Under the pieces are notes generated by a model. The model searched no databases. It was not told the origin of the DNA and saw only the letters and a list, made by a program, of their open reading frames with translations. Below, piece after piece: positions 28,207 to 37,360 of a stretch of 64,000 nucleotides of DNA (its first letter is position 1; each line of letters begins with the position of its first letter). A program made the position numbers and the translations under genes. Origin of the DNA: Halothiobacillus sp. GTDB lineage: Bacteria; Pseudomonadota; Gammaproteobacteria; Halothiobacillales; Halothiobacillaceae. The DNA lies in assembly GCA_016278265.1 (NCBI GenBank), contig JADQCE010000001.1:806001-870000 (forward strand). Reading direction: 5' to 3'.

Positions 28207-28936
28207 AAGCAGCAATCCGCTGATTCGTGATCCAGACGCCCTGGCGCAATCGTTGGGGTTGGCGTTCCATAATGCCGACCTGCTTGCGCAGGCGCTGCGT
28301 CATCGCTCGTCCGGGAAACTCAACAACGAACGCCTGGAATTCCTGGGCGATTCGATCCTCAACCTCGCCATCTCGGACTACCTTTACCGCCACAAGCCGG
28401 AAGCCACCGAGGGGGCGCTTTCCCGCCTGCGTGCCTCGGTGGTCCGTGAAGAGACCCTGGCCCAGGTCGCTCGCCGCATCGGGCTGGGCGACTACCTGAT
28501 CATGGGGTCCGGCGAATTGAAGAGTGGCGGCCATCGCCGTGATTCGATCCTTGCCGACGCGCTGGAAGCGATCATCGGGGCCTTGTACCTCGACCAGGGG
28601 TTTATGCCGGCCCATGATTGGGTACAGGCGTTGTTCAATGACGAATTGATCTCGTTGCCGGATGCCCAGCAGCTCAAGGACGCCAAGACGCAGTTGCAGG
28701 AATACCTGCAACGCGACCGACAGGCCCTGCCGGAATACGAGGTGCTCGAACAGATCGGGCAGGCGCACAAGCAGACCTTCGAGGTTGCCTGTCGGGTCAA
28801 TGTTCGCAACGAACCATTCGCGACTCGCGCGAGCGGGTCGTCTCGTCGTCGCGCCGAGCAGACGGCTGCACGACGGATGCTCAAGACGCTCAAGCAGCGC
28901 TACGACAACCACTCCCCATCGGAGAGCCAGGCATGA
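28193..28936 (+). CDS. rnc: Ribonuclease III
   Basis: 247 residues. The RNase III domain has the signature NERLEFLGDSILNLAIS (about 44-60) and the metal-binding DALEAIIGALYLDQG (about 122-136). A C-terminal double-stranded RNA-binding domain follows (about 158-240, with PEYEVLEQIGQAHKQTFEV and RRRAEQTAARRML). It processes rRNA precursors and double-stranded RNA. The GTG start lies inside the end of the DUF4845 gene, and the stop overlaps the era start (ATGA). Confidence 0.96.
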   Translation: MSITKSSNPLIRDPDALAQSLGLAFHNADLLAQALRHRSSGKLNNERLEFLGDSILNLAISDYLYRHKPEATEGALSRLRASVVREETLAQVARRIGLGDYLIMGSGELKSGGHRRDSILADALEAIIGALYLDQGFMPAHDWVQALFNDELISLPDAQQLKDAKTQLQEYLQRDRQALPEYEVLEQIGQAHKQTFEVACRVNVRNEPFATRASGSSRRRAEQTAARRMLKTLKQRYDNHSPSESQA

Positions 28937-29832
28937 CCCCATCGCCCCGTTTCGGTCACGTGGCGATCGTCGGTCGCCCTAACGTCGGCAAATCCACTCT
29001 GGTCAACCGGTTGGTGGGCCAGAAGGTCTCGATCACCGCGCCCAAACCGCAAACGACTCGTCACCGGATCACCGGCATTATCACCGAGCCACGTGGTCAA
29101 ATCGTTCTGATCGACACGCCCGGGCTTCACGAGGGTGGCCGGGATGCCCTTAACCGTCAGCTCAATCGCACGGCGCGCAGCGCGCTTGAGGGCGTCGACC
29201 TGATTCTGTTCATGGTTCAGGCGGGACAGTTCGGTGCCGAGGACGAGGCCGTACTGCGTCTGCTTTCGCATGTCGAAGCGCCGGTGGTGCTGGTAGTGAA
29301 CAAGGTCGACCTGGTCAACGACAAGACCGAGCTATTGCCATTTTTGGCGAAGGTCGGCGACAAGGGCAATTTCGCCGAGATCTACCCGATGAGCGCCCGG
29401 CGTCGACGTGGCCTCGATGGCCTATTGGATCTGGTGTTCTCGTACTTGCCGGAAGGGCCGATTGGTTACGACGCCGACCAGGTCACCACTGCACCCGTGC
29501 GTTTCATGACCGCCGAGATCATTCGCGAGAAGCTGGCTCGCTCGTTGCACGACGAGTTGCCTTATCAGACCACCGTGATGATCGAGCGCTTCGAGGAAAC
29601 CGATAACCTGGTCACCATCGGCGCGGTCATTTACGTCGCGCGCACCGGCCAGAAGGGCATCGTGATCGGCAACAAGGGGTCACGCCTGAAGATCGTGGGA
29701 CAACAGGCGCGCGAGGCGATCGAACACCTGATCCAAAAGCGCGTGATGCTCGATCTCTGGGTCAAGGTGGCCGACGACTGGGCGGACGACGAACGTTCCG
29801 TCGCCGCACTCGGATACCAGTTGCCCGAATGA
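28933..29832 (+). CDS. era: GTPase Era
   Basis: 299 residues. G1 is GRPNVGKSTL (about 15-24), G3 is DTPGLHEGG and G4 is NKVDLV. The C-terminal KH domain (about 205-290) holds TVMIERFEE, KGIVIGNKGSRLKIVG and MLDLWVKV. It binds the 3' end of 16S rRNA and helps 30S subunit maturation. Coupled to rnc by a 4-base overlap. Confidence 0.97.
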   Translation: MTPSPRFGHVAIVGRPNVGKSTLVNRLVGQKVSITAPKPQTTRHRITGIITEPRGQIVLIDTPGLHEGGRDALNRQLNRTARSALEGVDLILFMVQAGQFGAEDEAVLRLLSHVEAPVVLVVNKVDLVNDKTELLPFLAKVGDKGNFAEIYPMSARRRRGLDGLLDLVFSYLPEGPIGYDADQVTTAPVRFMTAEIIREKLARSLHDELPYQTTVMIERFEETDNLVTIGAVIYVARTGQKGIVIGNKGSRLKIVGQQAREAIEHLIQKRVMLDLWVKVADDWADDERSVAALGYQLPE

Positions 29833-29847
29833 CGCCGACCGGGTCCG

Positions 29848-30591
29848 TTGGCAAGGGCCGGTGACGTAGTGCGCGGTTTTTTGCTCCACGCACGACCGTT
29901 CAAGGAACACGGCCTGCTGCTCGACTGGTTGACCGACACTCGCGGCTGGGTACGCATGCGCCAGAACGGCGGGCGTCGGGTCAAGAAACGGGGCAGTCAT
30001 CGTCCGCCCAACTTCGTCTGTCTGGAGGTGGAGACAGCCGGACGAGGGGGGTGGCCGATACTGACCGGGGCCGAGCCGGTCGAGGGACTGCGTTTTCTGC
30101 ACGGTCAATCGCTGGCCGCGGCCTTCTATCTGCATGAGCTTATTCTGCGGGCACTGCGCCCCGAAGAGTCGGTGCCGGGCCTGTTTCTCGACTACTGGAA
30201 AAGCCTGGCCATGCTCGATTCACCCGAGATGCCGGTCTCCGTTGTGGTGCGTCGCTTCGAGCGTCGTTTGCTGGAACACCTCGGCGCCGGTCTGGATTGG
30301 GAACGGGCGTCCGATGGCCTGCCGATCGAGCCGGATCGGCAATATCGCGTTGGCCGCCAGGGCGGTATCGTGTCCAGCAACGGAGCGAATGCCGTGTCGG
30401 GCCGCCTGTTGCTCTCGATTGCGCGCGACGAGGTGCTGGATGGGGCCGACGATCGCCGTCGGGCACGGGACCTGATGCAGGGCTTGTTGGCCCCTCACGT
30501 CGGCTCGGCGCCCTTCCTGTCGCGAAGGCTGTGGCCCAGCGCCAAGGATTCGACTCGGGGCCCCGATGCAGACGACCCTCCCAGGCCCTAG
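29848..30591 (+). CDS. recO: DNA repair protein RecO
   Basis: 247 residues. The OB-fold N-terminus has the RecO pattern GFLLHARPFKEHGLLLDWLT, WVRMRQNGGRRVKK and LRFLHGQSLAAAFYLHELILRAL. The helical part has VVRRFERRLLEHLGAGLDWERA, and the C-terminus ends HVGSAPFLSRRLWP. It loads RecA on SSB-coated DNA with RecR. The gene lacks a usable ATG: the best start is TTG 29848, 15 bases after era, or possibly a GTG 21 bases further in. No zinc-binding cysteines are seen, as in E. coli RecO. Confidence 0.88.
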   Translation: MARAGDVVRGFLLHARPFKEHGLLLDWLTDTRGWVRMRQNGGRRVKKRGSHRPPNFVCLEVETAGRGGWPILTGAEPVEGLRFLHGQSLAAAFYLHELILRALRPEESVPGLFLDYWKSLAMLDSPEMPVSVVVRRFERRLLEHLGAGLDWERASDGLPIEPDRQYRVGRQGGIVSSNGANAVSGRLLLSIARDEVLDGADDRRRARDLMQGLLAPHVGSAPFLSRRLWPSAKDSTRGPDADDPPRP

Positions 30592-30663
30592 ACTGTTCGC
30601 CCCAGATATTGAATCGTTTATTGGATCGATCAACGCTCACACTGACTCCGGAAGCCGAAGACC

Positions 30664-31428
30664 ATGACCAATCGCGTCACCGCCCAGTATCCCTTGCTCG
30701 GTCTGAATATCGATCACGTCGCGACCCTGCGTCAGGCGCGCGGCACGCGCTACCCGGATCCGGTGCACGCCGCCTTGCTCGCCGAGCAGTCGGGGGCCGA
30801 CAGCATCACCTTGCATCTGCGCGAGGACCGTCGACATATCCAGGATCGCGACGTGGCTGTCCTGCGCGATCTGCTGCAAACCCGCATGAACCTCGAGATG
30901 GCGGCAACCGACGAGATGATCGAGTTGGCCTGCCTGCTCCGCCCGCACGATGTCTGTCTGGTGCCGGAGCGCCGCGAGGAACTGACCACCGAGGGTGGTC
31001 TGGACGTGGCCGGTCAGATCGACCGCATCCACGCGGCCTGTGATCGCATGGGCGAGGCCGGCATTCGCGTGTCGCTGTTCGTCGATGCGGATCCGCGGCA
31101 GATCGATGCCGCCGTGGCTTGCGAGGCGCCGGTAATCGAGATCCACACCGGCCACTACGCCGATGCCACCGACGATCACGCGGCCCAGGAGCAACTCGAC
31201 CTGATCCGACAATGCGCGCGGGATGCCGCCGACGTGGGACTGGCCGTCAATGCCGGTCATGGGCTGCATTATCACAACGTGGCGGCCATCGCGGCGATCG
31301 AGCAGATCGAGGAACTCAATATCGGGCACGCGATCATTGCCCAGTCGGTCTTCTCCGGTCTGCCGGCCGCCGTGCGCGAGATGAAGACGCTGATGCACGC
31401 GGCCCGCTTCGGTCGCACGGCAGACTGA
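30664..31428 (+). CDS. pdxJ: Pyridoxine 5'-phosphate synthase
   Basis: 254 residues. Family motifs: [17 protein letters not shown] near residue 13, [16 protein letters not shown] near 43, [10 protein letters not shown] near 78, [17 protein letters not shown] near 97 and [12 protein letters not shown] near 192. It condenses 1-deoxyxylulose 5-phosphate with 3-amino-2-oxopropyl phosphate to form pyridoxine 5'-phosphate. Placed between recO and acpS as in E. coli. It supplies the PLP used by alr and the decarboxylase encoded further along. Confidence 0.97.
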   Translation: MTNRVTAQYPLLGLNIDHVATLRQARGTRYPDPVHAALLAEQSGADSITLHLREDRRHIQDRDVAVLRDLLQTRMNLEMAATDEMIELACLLRPHDVCLVPERREELTTEGGLDVAGQIDRIHAACDRMGEAGIRVSLFVDADPRQIDAAVACEAPVIEIHTGHYADATDDHAAQEQLDLIRQCARDAADVGLAVNAGHGLHYHNVAAIAAIEQIEELNIGHAIIAQSVFSGLPAAVREMKTLMHAARFGRTAD

Positions 31429-31453
31429 CCGGTTTCGGCCGGACGTCGCCTGC

Positions 31454-31828
31454 ATGATTCTGGGTATCGGCACCGACCTGGTCGAGATTGCACGCATCGA
31501 GGCGGCGCTCGATCGTCATGGCGCGCGCCTGGTCGAGCGCGTCCTGGGTCCGGTGGAGCGTGAGCGCTTGCCAGAACGCAAACCAGCCCCCTGGATCGCC
31601 AAGCGCTTTGCGACCAAGGAGGCCGTGGCCAAGGCCCTGGGTACCGGATTTCGGGATGGGTTGCGGTTGGTTGATATCCAGACCGGACATGATGATTACG
31701 GTCGCCCGAGTATCTTGCTTGATGGCAAGGCTCAGGAGCGCTTCGAACGGATGGGCGGGGTGTCGATTGATCTGTCGGTCAGCGACGAGCGCGCCTACGC
31801 ACTCGCCTTTGTCGTGATCAGCCGCTGA
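31454..31828 (+). CDS. acpS: Holo-[acyl-carrier-protein] synthase
   Basis: 124 residues. The N-terminal GIGTDLVEIARIE supplies the metal-binding Asp, and WIAKRFATKEAVAKALGTGF supplies the Glu/Lys active-site block; both are diagnostic of AcpS. It transfers 4'-phosphopantetheine from CoA to ACP and is the only such enzyme seen in the window, so it may also serve the polyene ACPs. It ends convergently and overlaps the YoaK-like gene end by 11 bases. Confidence 0.96.
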   Translation: MILGIGTDLVEIARIEAALDRHGARLVERVLGPVERERLPERKPAPWIAKRFATKEAVAKALGTGFRDGLRLVDIQTGHDDYGRPSILLDGKAQERFERMGGVSIDLSVSDERAYALAFVVISR

Positions 31829-32513
31829 TCGTTTTCCGTCGCTGGCGCTGATAGAGGGCGTCTAGAACGGCGATGGTGGCGGTGGCGGCGGTGGGAATGA
31901 GCAGGTTGTTGGTCGTGCCCACCAGCCCCTGGACAAATGCCGCCATGCTTCCACCCATGACATACCCTCCGAGCAAGGTGAGCAATAGCCATCCCTGCCA
32001 TGACCAGGCTCGTCGACGAATCAGTCGTGCTAGGTACACGCCGAGATCGGTGGCGATGCCGGTGACATGAGTGGTGCGTATCAGCAGGCCTCGGTAGCTG
32101 GCTACCAACGCGTTCTGCAGGCCACAGGCAATCGCGGCGGCCGCCAAAGCACCGATCGCCTGGCCAAGAACGACGCAGATAACAGCCGCGGCCAGAAGCA
32201 GCGACTCGAGTCCGAGGGCCCAGGCATAGCGTGAGCTTTCCGGGAACGGCCGCCGTCCGATCAGCAGTCCCGACAGGGTGGCGCCACCGATGAATCCGGT
32301 CAGGATGATCACGGCGGTGATCACCACCATCGGGTTGGCCAACGCCATCCCTTCACTCAGGTGGGACGCCATGCCGGTCATCTGACTGACCGGTAGGCCG
32401 AAGGCCATCAGCATGACGCTATTTATGTGACCGGCGAGCCCGGCCATCACGAAGGCGATCAGAAATGCCTTGGCGGAGGCGGAGTTGTCGGTCGCGCGTG
32501 GCGGGTAGGGCAT
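31818..32513 (-). CDS. YoaK/DUF1275-family membrane protein
   Basis: 231 residues with about six hydrophobic segments and the DUF1275 pattern: AGLAGHINSVMLMAFGLPVSQMTGMASHLSEG near residue 25, ACGLQNALVASYRGLLIRTTHVTGIATDLGVYLA near 135, and an LLGGYVMGG helix near 185. The function is unknown; the family is sometimes proposed to be a transporter. ATG 32513 fits the family start; an open frame further upstream to 32672 overlaps the rpsF promoter region and is not conserved-looking. Confidence 0.82.
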   Translation of the reverse strand: MPYPPRATDNSASAKAFLIAFVMAGLAGHINSVMLMAFGLPVSQMTGMASHLSEGMALANPMVVITAVIILTGFIGGATLSGLLIGRRPFPESSRYAWALGLESLLLAAAVICVVLGQAIGALAAAAIACGLQNALVASYRGLLIRTTHVTGIATDLGVYLARLIRRRAWSWQGWLLLTLLGGYVMGGSMAAFVQGLVGTTNNLLIPTAATATIAVLDALYQRQRRKTISG

Positions 32514-32670
32514 GTTGCTTGCTGTCTCATGTGGGTGTTGGGATACCGAGGGTAATTGGATGATAGCCCTTGATGTGGCCGTGGAATGGCCGTAGAATCC
32601 GCCGCTTGTTTCTCCTGCCTGACCGTTCCGCATGCGGCAGGCTGCCTTCCATCCACAGGAGTTTTGATCC

Positions 32671-33078
32671 ATGCGTCATTACGAAATCGTCTTCATGGTC
32701 CATCCGGACCAGAGCGACCAGGTCCCGGCCATGATCGAGCGCTACCGCGGCATCATCGAAGCCGCGCAGGGCACGGTCCATCGCCTCGAGGACTGGGGTC
32801 GCCGTCAACTGGCCTACCCGATCAAGAAACTGGTCAAGGCGCACTACGTCATGCTGAACGTCGAGACCGACCAGGCTGCTCTGGCCGAACTCGAGGAAGC
32901 GTTCAAGTTCAACGACGCCGTGCTGCGCCACATGACCATCCGTTGCGACGAGGCCTACACCGAAGCCTCCCCGATGATGCAGGAGCGCGAAGCCGAGCGC
33001 CGTCCGCGTCGTGACGATGACAACAAGCGCGAAGAGCGTCGTGACGAAGAAAAGAAGTCCGACGACTCCAGCGAATAA
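32671..33078 (+). CDS. rpsF: 30S ribosomal protein S6
   Basis: 135 residues. It opens [18 protein letters not shown] and contains [17 protein letters not shown], both S6 hallmarks, and has the usual charged C-terminal tail (Glu/Arg/Asp-rich) targeted by RimK in enterics. CAGGAG is placed 10 bases before the ATG. First gene of rpsF-rpsR-rplI. S6 binds S18 in the platform of the small subunit. Confidence 0.97.
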   Translation: MRHYEIVFMVHPDQSDQVPAMIERYRGIIEAAQGTVHRLEDWGRRQLAYPIKKLVKAHYVMLNVETDQAALAELEEAFKFNDAVLRHMTIRCDEAYTEASPMMQEREAERRPRRDDDNKREERRDEEKKSDDSSE

Positions 33079-33097
33079 GTTTCAAGAGGTTTGATCC

Positions 33098-33322
33098 ATG
33101 GCCCGTTTTTTCCGTCGCAAGCGTTTTTGCCGTTTCACCGCCGAAGGCGTGAAGCATATCGACTACAAGGACATTGACACCCTGCGTCAGTACGTCACCG
33201 AAACCGGCAAGATCGTGCCGAGTCGTGTGACCGGTACCAACGCCCGTTATCAGCGTCAGCTGCAGACCGCCATCAAGCGTGCGCGCTTTTTGGCCCTGCT
33301 GTCGTACACCGACCGTCACTGA
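33098..33322 (+). CDS. rpsR: 30S ribosomal protein S18
   Basis: 74 residues, highly basic. Core segments are [38 protein letters not shown] and [20 protein letters not shown]. Forms a dimer with S6 on the 30S platform. Lies 19 bases after rpsF with AAGAGG ahead of the ATG. Confidence 0.97.
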   Translation: MARFFRRKRFCRFTAEGVKHIDYKDIDTLRQYVTETGKIVPSRVTGTNARYQRQLQTAIKRARFLALLSYTDRH

Positions 33323-33357
33323 TCGCGTCCGTCCCGAGCGTCTAGGAGTCAATATCC

Positions 33358-33813
33358 ATGCAAGTAATTCTGTTGAGTAAGGTCGAGAACCTCGGCTCGC
33401 TGGGCGACGTGGTTCGCGTCCGCCCGGGTTATGCCCGTAATTTCCTGATCCCGTACGGCAAGGCCAAGCCGGCCACCAAAGCCAACATGGAAGAGTTCGA
33501 AGCGCGTCGCGCCGATCTCGAGAAGAAGGCCGCCGAAGAGCTGGCTGCCGCCCAGGCTCGTGCCGAAAAGATCGGTGAAGAAGCCAGCGTCACCATCCCG
33601 GTCAAGGCCGGCGCCGAAGGCAAGCTGTTCGGCTCGGTCGGTACCGACGAGGTGGCCGCAGCGGTCAACGAGGCATTCGGTGTCGAGATGGAGAAGCGCG
33701 AAGTGCGGATGCCGGAAGGTGCCCTGCGTGCACTGGGCGAGTTCCCGATCCAGCTGCACCTGCACTCGGAAGTCGACGTCGAGATCAACGTCGTGGTCGT
33801 TCCGGAGCAGTAA
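33358..33813 (+). CDS. rplI: 50S ribosomal protein L9
   Basis: 151 residues. The N-terminal domain [36 protein letters not shown] is diagnostic. A long connecting helix (about 40-75) and a C-terminal domain follow, with [16 protein letters not shown] and [19 protein letters not shown]. Binds 23S rRNA near the L1 stalk. Last gene of the operon and followed by a strong terminator. Confidence 0.97.
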   Translation: MQVILLSKVENLGSLGDVVRVRPGYARNFLIPYGKAKPATKANMEEFEARRADLEKKAAEELAAAQARAEKIGEEASVTIPVKAGAEGKLFGSVGTDEVAAAVNEAFGVEMEKREVRMPEGALRALGEFPIQLHLHSEVDVEINVVVVPEQ

Positions 33814-33872
33814 TCGCGTCGATCGGTCCTCGCGGGCGCCTGGCGCTCTGTGAGAACCACCGACAGCACGGC

Positions 33873-33911
33873 AAGGCCCGCTTCTCGCTGAGAAGCGGGC
33901 CTTTCTTTTGC
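33873..33911 (+). terminator. Rho-independent terminator of the rpsF-rpsR-rplI operon
   Basis: A GC-rich 13-bp stem (AGGCCCGCTTCTC with GAGAAGCGGGCCT) and a 3-base loop are followed by TTCTTTT. It lies about 60 bases after rplI. Confidence 0.93.
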
Positions 33912-34089
33912 GCCTAGGAAAGAGAAAGTTTCCCGCTTTGGGATCAGGGAACCGGCCTCAATTCGCGTGGTCAACGTCGGGCGCAGGGCGTATCATCGAC
34001 GCTTCTATCGGGGAGTCCCAACCGGCCACCATTGACGACCGTGGTCGGACGTCCCCTTGCGCCGTCACACCTTCTGGTACACGAGATTC

Positions 34090-35514
34090 ATGTCACTCCC
34101 GGACTACGATTCCGACAAGCCCAAACCTCGTCGCAGCGCGAATGCCACCGTCGGCTCACCGCTGGCATTGCGGGTGCCGCCGCATTCCCAGGAGGCCGAG
34201 CAGGCCGTGCTCGGCGGGCTGATGCTCGATCCGCTCGCCTTTGAGCAGGTGGGGGACAAGCTCACTGCCCCGGATTTCTACTTCCACGATCATCGGTTGG
34301 TCTTCCAGGTCATTAGTGAGCTTGCCGAGCGCAGCCAGCCTTTCGACGCGATGGTGGTCTCCGAGCGGCTCAAGACCCTGGAGAAGCTCGAGGATATCGG
34401 TGGTAACGATTACCTGGGAGCCCTGGTCGATTCGGTCCCCAGTGCAGCCAATATTGCCGCGTACGCCGAGATCATCCGAGAGCACTCGCTGCTGCGTCAG
34501 CTGATCGAGGTGGGTACCGAGATTTCCCGCAAGAGCTACCAGACCGAGGGGCAGACGGCCTACGACGTGCTGGAGTTGGCGGAAAAGCAGATCTTCGCCA
34601 TTGCCGACGAGGGGTCTCGTACCCGGCGCGGCTTCCAGAGCATTACCGATCTGTTGACCGTTGCCATGGACCGTATCGCCGAGCTCTACGAGAACAAGGG
34701 CGAGGTGACCGGGCTGGGCACCGGTTTCAGCGACCTCGACGACATGACTACCGGGTTGGGCAAGGGAGATCTGGTGATCGTTGCCGGGCGCCCCTCGATG
34801 GGCAAGACCACCTTCGCTATGAACATCGCCGAGAACGTCGCCCTTTACAGCAAGAAGGCCGTCGCCGTGTTCTCGATGGAAATGCCGGGTGACCAGCTTG
34901 CCGTGCGGATGCTGTCGTCACTGGGGCGGATCGATCAAACCAAGGTGCGTACCGGCCGACTGGAAGACAGCGACTGGCACCGCATCTCGGGGGCAGTGGG
35001 CCAACTGAGCCAGACGAAGATCTTTATCGACGATACCCCGGCACTCTCGCCCTCCGATCTGCGCTCCCGTGCTCGACGCCTCGCGCGGGAAGAGGATCTG
35101 GGCCTGATCGTGGTCGACTATCTCCAGCTGATGCAGGTGCCGGGTTCCAAGGAGAACCGCACCAACGAGATTTCCGAGATCTCGCGCTCGCTCAAGGCGG
35201 TGGCCAAGGAACTGAATGTGCCGGTTATCGCGCTCTCCCAGCTCAACCGCTCGCTCGAGCAGCGGCCCAACAAGCGGCCGGTGATGTCCGATTTGCGCGA
35301 GTCGGGCGCCATCGAGCAGGACGCCGACATCATCATGTTTATCTACCGGGAAGAGGTCTACGAGCCGGATACCGAGAAAAAGGGCATGGCGGAAATCATC
35401 ATCGGCAAGCAGCGTAATGGCCCGGTGGGCACGGTGCCGATGACCTTCCGCGGTCAGAACACCCGGTTCGAGGACTTCATCAGCCCCGAGAGTGTTCCGG
35501 AAGCCTACCGGTGA
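34090..35514 (+). CDS. dnaB: Replicative DNA helicase DnaB
   Basis: 474 residues, the family's usual length. The N-terminal domain (about 30-160) begins VPPHSQEAEQAVLGGLMLDP. The RecA-like helicase domain has Walker A GRPSMGKTTFAMN near 230, Walker B LIVVDYLQLM near 337, the arginine/glutamine motif IALSQLNRSLEQRPNKRPVMSDLRESGAIEQDAD and a C-terminal GPVGTVPMTF. Unwinds DNA at the replication fork. No intein is present. ATG 34090 was chosen; the frame is open 33 bases further upstream. Stop overlaps the alr start. Confidence 0.97.
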   Translation: MSLPDYDSDKPKPRRSANATVGSPLALRVPPHSQEAEQAVLGGLMLDPLAFEQVGDKLTAPDFYFHDHRLVFQVISELAERSQPFDAMVVSERLKTLEKLEDIGGNDYLGALVDSVPSAANIAAYAEIIREHSLLRQLIEVGTEISRKSYQTEGQTAYDVLELAEKQIFAIADEGSRTRRGFQSITDLLTVAMDRIAELYENKGEVTGLGTGFSDLDDMTTGLGKGDLVIVAGRPSMGKTTFAMNIAENVALYSKKAVAVFSMEMPGDQLAVRMLSSLGRIDQTKVRTGRLEDSDWHRISGAVGQLSQTKIFIDDTPALSPSDLRSRARRLAREEDLGLIVVDYLQLMQVPGSKENRTNEISEISRSLKAVAKELNVPVIALSQLNRSLEQRPNKRPVMSDLRESGAIEQDADIIMFIYREEVYEPDTEKKGMAEIIIGKQRNGPVGTVPMTFRGQNTRFEDFISPESVPEAYR

Positions 35515-36608
35515 TGCGGCGAGCGCGTTTGCTGATCGATACCGGGGCGATGCGCCACAACCTTGGTGTGGCCCGGGAAGCTGCCGGTACTCGGTTGATC
35601 TTCGCTGCGGTCAAGGCCGACGGCTACGGTCACGGACTGCTCACGGCGGCGCGGGCCTTTTCGAAGGCGCAAGCCGACGGGCTGGCCGTGGCGACGCCGG
35701 GTGAGGGCATCGCTCTGCGTGAGGCGGGCTTGTCCGAACGGATTCTGGTCCTTCAAGGGGCACTGACCACCGAAGAACTGGAATACGCCGCAGATCGATC
35801 GCTCGATCTGGTCTTCCACGAGCTGGATCAACTGGACGTTTTAGAACGCCACGGCGCGGCGCTGCCGGCTGGGCGCATTCGCGCCTGGATCAAGGTGGAC
35901 ACCGGTATGCATCGCGAGGGCTTGGTGCCCGAACAGGTGCAATCTGCCCGCGAACGTTTGGCGGCGTGTCCGGCAGTCGCAGGAAGCATCGGGCTGATGA
36001 CCCATTTTGCGCGGGCCGACGAGCCGGATGGTACGTCCACCGAACAACAGATCGAGACGTTTCGCGCCATCGCGCGGGATTGGTCGGGTGAGACGAGTCT
36101 GTGCAATTCCGCCGCTTTGCTGGGAGCTAGCGAGGCGGGTGGTGACTGGGTGCGTCCGGGTATCATGCTCTATGGCGGCAACCCGTTCATTTTCGGTGAC
36201 GCGGCCCAGCTTCGTCTGCAGGCCGCCATGACCCTCAAGACGGTACTGGTGGCCGTGCGCCAAGTCCCGCGCGGCGAACCGGTTGGCTATGGAGGGCGTT
36301 TCGTGGCCCCGGAGACGATGCCGGTGGGACTGGCGTCGGTCGGTTATGGAGATGGCTATCCGCGGCACGCGCCCGATGGCACACCGATCCTGGTCAATGG
36401 TCAGCGCAGCCAGGTAATCGGGCGGGTCTCGATGGATCTGGTCACGGTGGATTTGCGCGGCATCAAGGCGCAGGTCGGTGACGAGGTGGAGTGTTGGGGC
36501 AATGGGTTGCCGATCGACCAGGTGGCTCAGGCCGCCGGCACCATTAGCTATGAGTTGATGTGCCAGGTCAGTTGTCAGCTGCGCGCCGAGGCGACGATTC
36601 TCGACTAG
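35514..36608 (+). CDS. alr: Alanine racemase
   Basis: 364 residues, a fold-type III PLP enzyme. The PLP lysine is Lys34 in FAAVKADGYGHG, the catalytic Tyr lies in SVGYGDGYPRHAPDG (about residue 280), and GRVSMDLVTVDL is the substrate-site block. It converts L- to D-alanine for peptidoglycan. ATG 35514 overlaps the dnaB stop by one base; GTG 35511 is the alternative. The dnaB-alr order is common in gammaproteobacteria. Confidence 0.96.
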   Translation: MRRARLLIDTGAMRHNLGVAREAAGTRLIFAAVKADGYGHGLLTAARAFSKAQADGLAVATPGEGIALREAGLSERILVLQGALTTEELEYAADRSLDLVFHELDQLDVLERHGAALPAGRIRAWIKVDTGMHREGLVPEQVQSARERLAACPAVAGSIGLMTHFARADEPDGTSTEQQIETFRAIARDWSGETSLCNSAALLGASEAGGDWVRPGIMLYGGNPFIFGDAAQLRLQAAMTLKTVLVAVRQVPRGEPVGYGGRFVAPETMPVGLASVGYGDGYPRHAPDGTPILVNGQRSQVIGRVSMDLVTVDLRGIKAQVGDEVECWGNGLPIDQVAQAAGTISYELMCQVSCQLRAEATILD

Positions 36609-36687
36609 CCAGCCGCGGCAGGAACGCCCGCGTGGCCAACCTGCGTCGAGGTGGCATGGTGCCGGCAGGCAATCACCGTGCCCGGCT

Positions 36688-37239
36688 TCAACCCAGGTCC
36701 TGTTCACGCTGAGTGAGGGCGACGAGGGTGCGTTCGATCAATCCGGTCTGGGCGTTCGCGTGGCTCTCGAGGAGGGAGTCAAGGCGCCGTTCGCCTTCCA
36801 CGATGGCAACGAAGGCATGGGCCGTTGAACCGGGAATGCCGGCTGCCTGCGCCGCTTCGCGCATCTCGTTCAAGGCCTCCAGGGCCTCGCGCTCCCCCCA
36901 GGTGGCGGCGAGGATCAAGGCGGCAATCTGCTCGGCGGCCTCGACTTCCGCCTGCTCGGCGACGCTGTGCAACCACTGTGGCTCCTTTGCCGCCCGGTCG
37001 ACCGCCGCAAGGATCATCTGGTCTTCATCATCGAGCCTTGAGTTGTCGACGGTCCGTCCCGCCAACTGGCTCTTGAGTGCCTCGGCCAGATCGTTCCAGC
37101 CATCCTCCCGGTAACGGTCGATCGCTAGCATCGCGGCGGCGCGAGCCGTCGGGGTGGGTTCGGGCGAGGCAATCGCGGCGCTCACGGTCTCGATCAACTC
37201 GAGGTGCGCGGCGGCGACCTGACTGGAAACGTGTGTCAT
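36688..37239 (-). CDS. Uncharacterised helical protein
   Basis: 183 residues I do not recognise. It is almost wholly predicted helical, very rich in Ala and Glu, with no signal peptide, no membrane segment and no Cys. Two loosely similar halves each contain an AxAxLAIDRYR- or EALNEMREAA-type amphipathic helix. It stands alone between alr (convergent) and the aldo/keto reductase (divergent). Codon use looks like its neighbours, and the opposite strand offers no better gene, so it is probably real. Confidence 0.6.
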   Translation of the reverse strand: MTHVSSQVAAAHLELIETVSAAIASPEPTPTARAAAMLAIDRYREDGWNDLAEALKSQLAGRTVDNSRLDDEDQMILAAVDRAAKEPQWLHSVAEQAEVEAAEQIAALILAATWGEREALEALNEMREAAQAAGIPGSTAHAFVAIVEGERRLDSLLESHANAQTGLIERTLVALTQREQDLG

Positions 37240-37360
37240 CTCGGCTACTCTTTTGGGCTACATGTGCCGGGCCCGTTTGGCCGGGCTTGAGCGACATGTC
37301 TTGATTGTATGCGTCCGCTCCGCTTGAGCGGCATCACAGACTAAATCGCGTGGAGTAATG

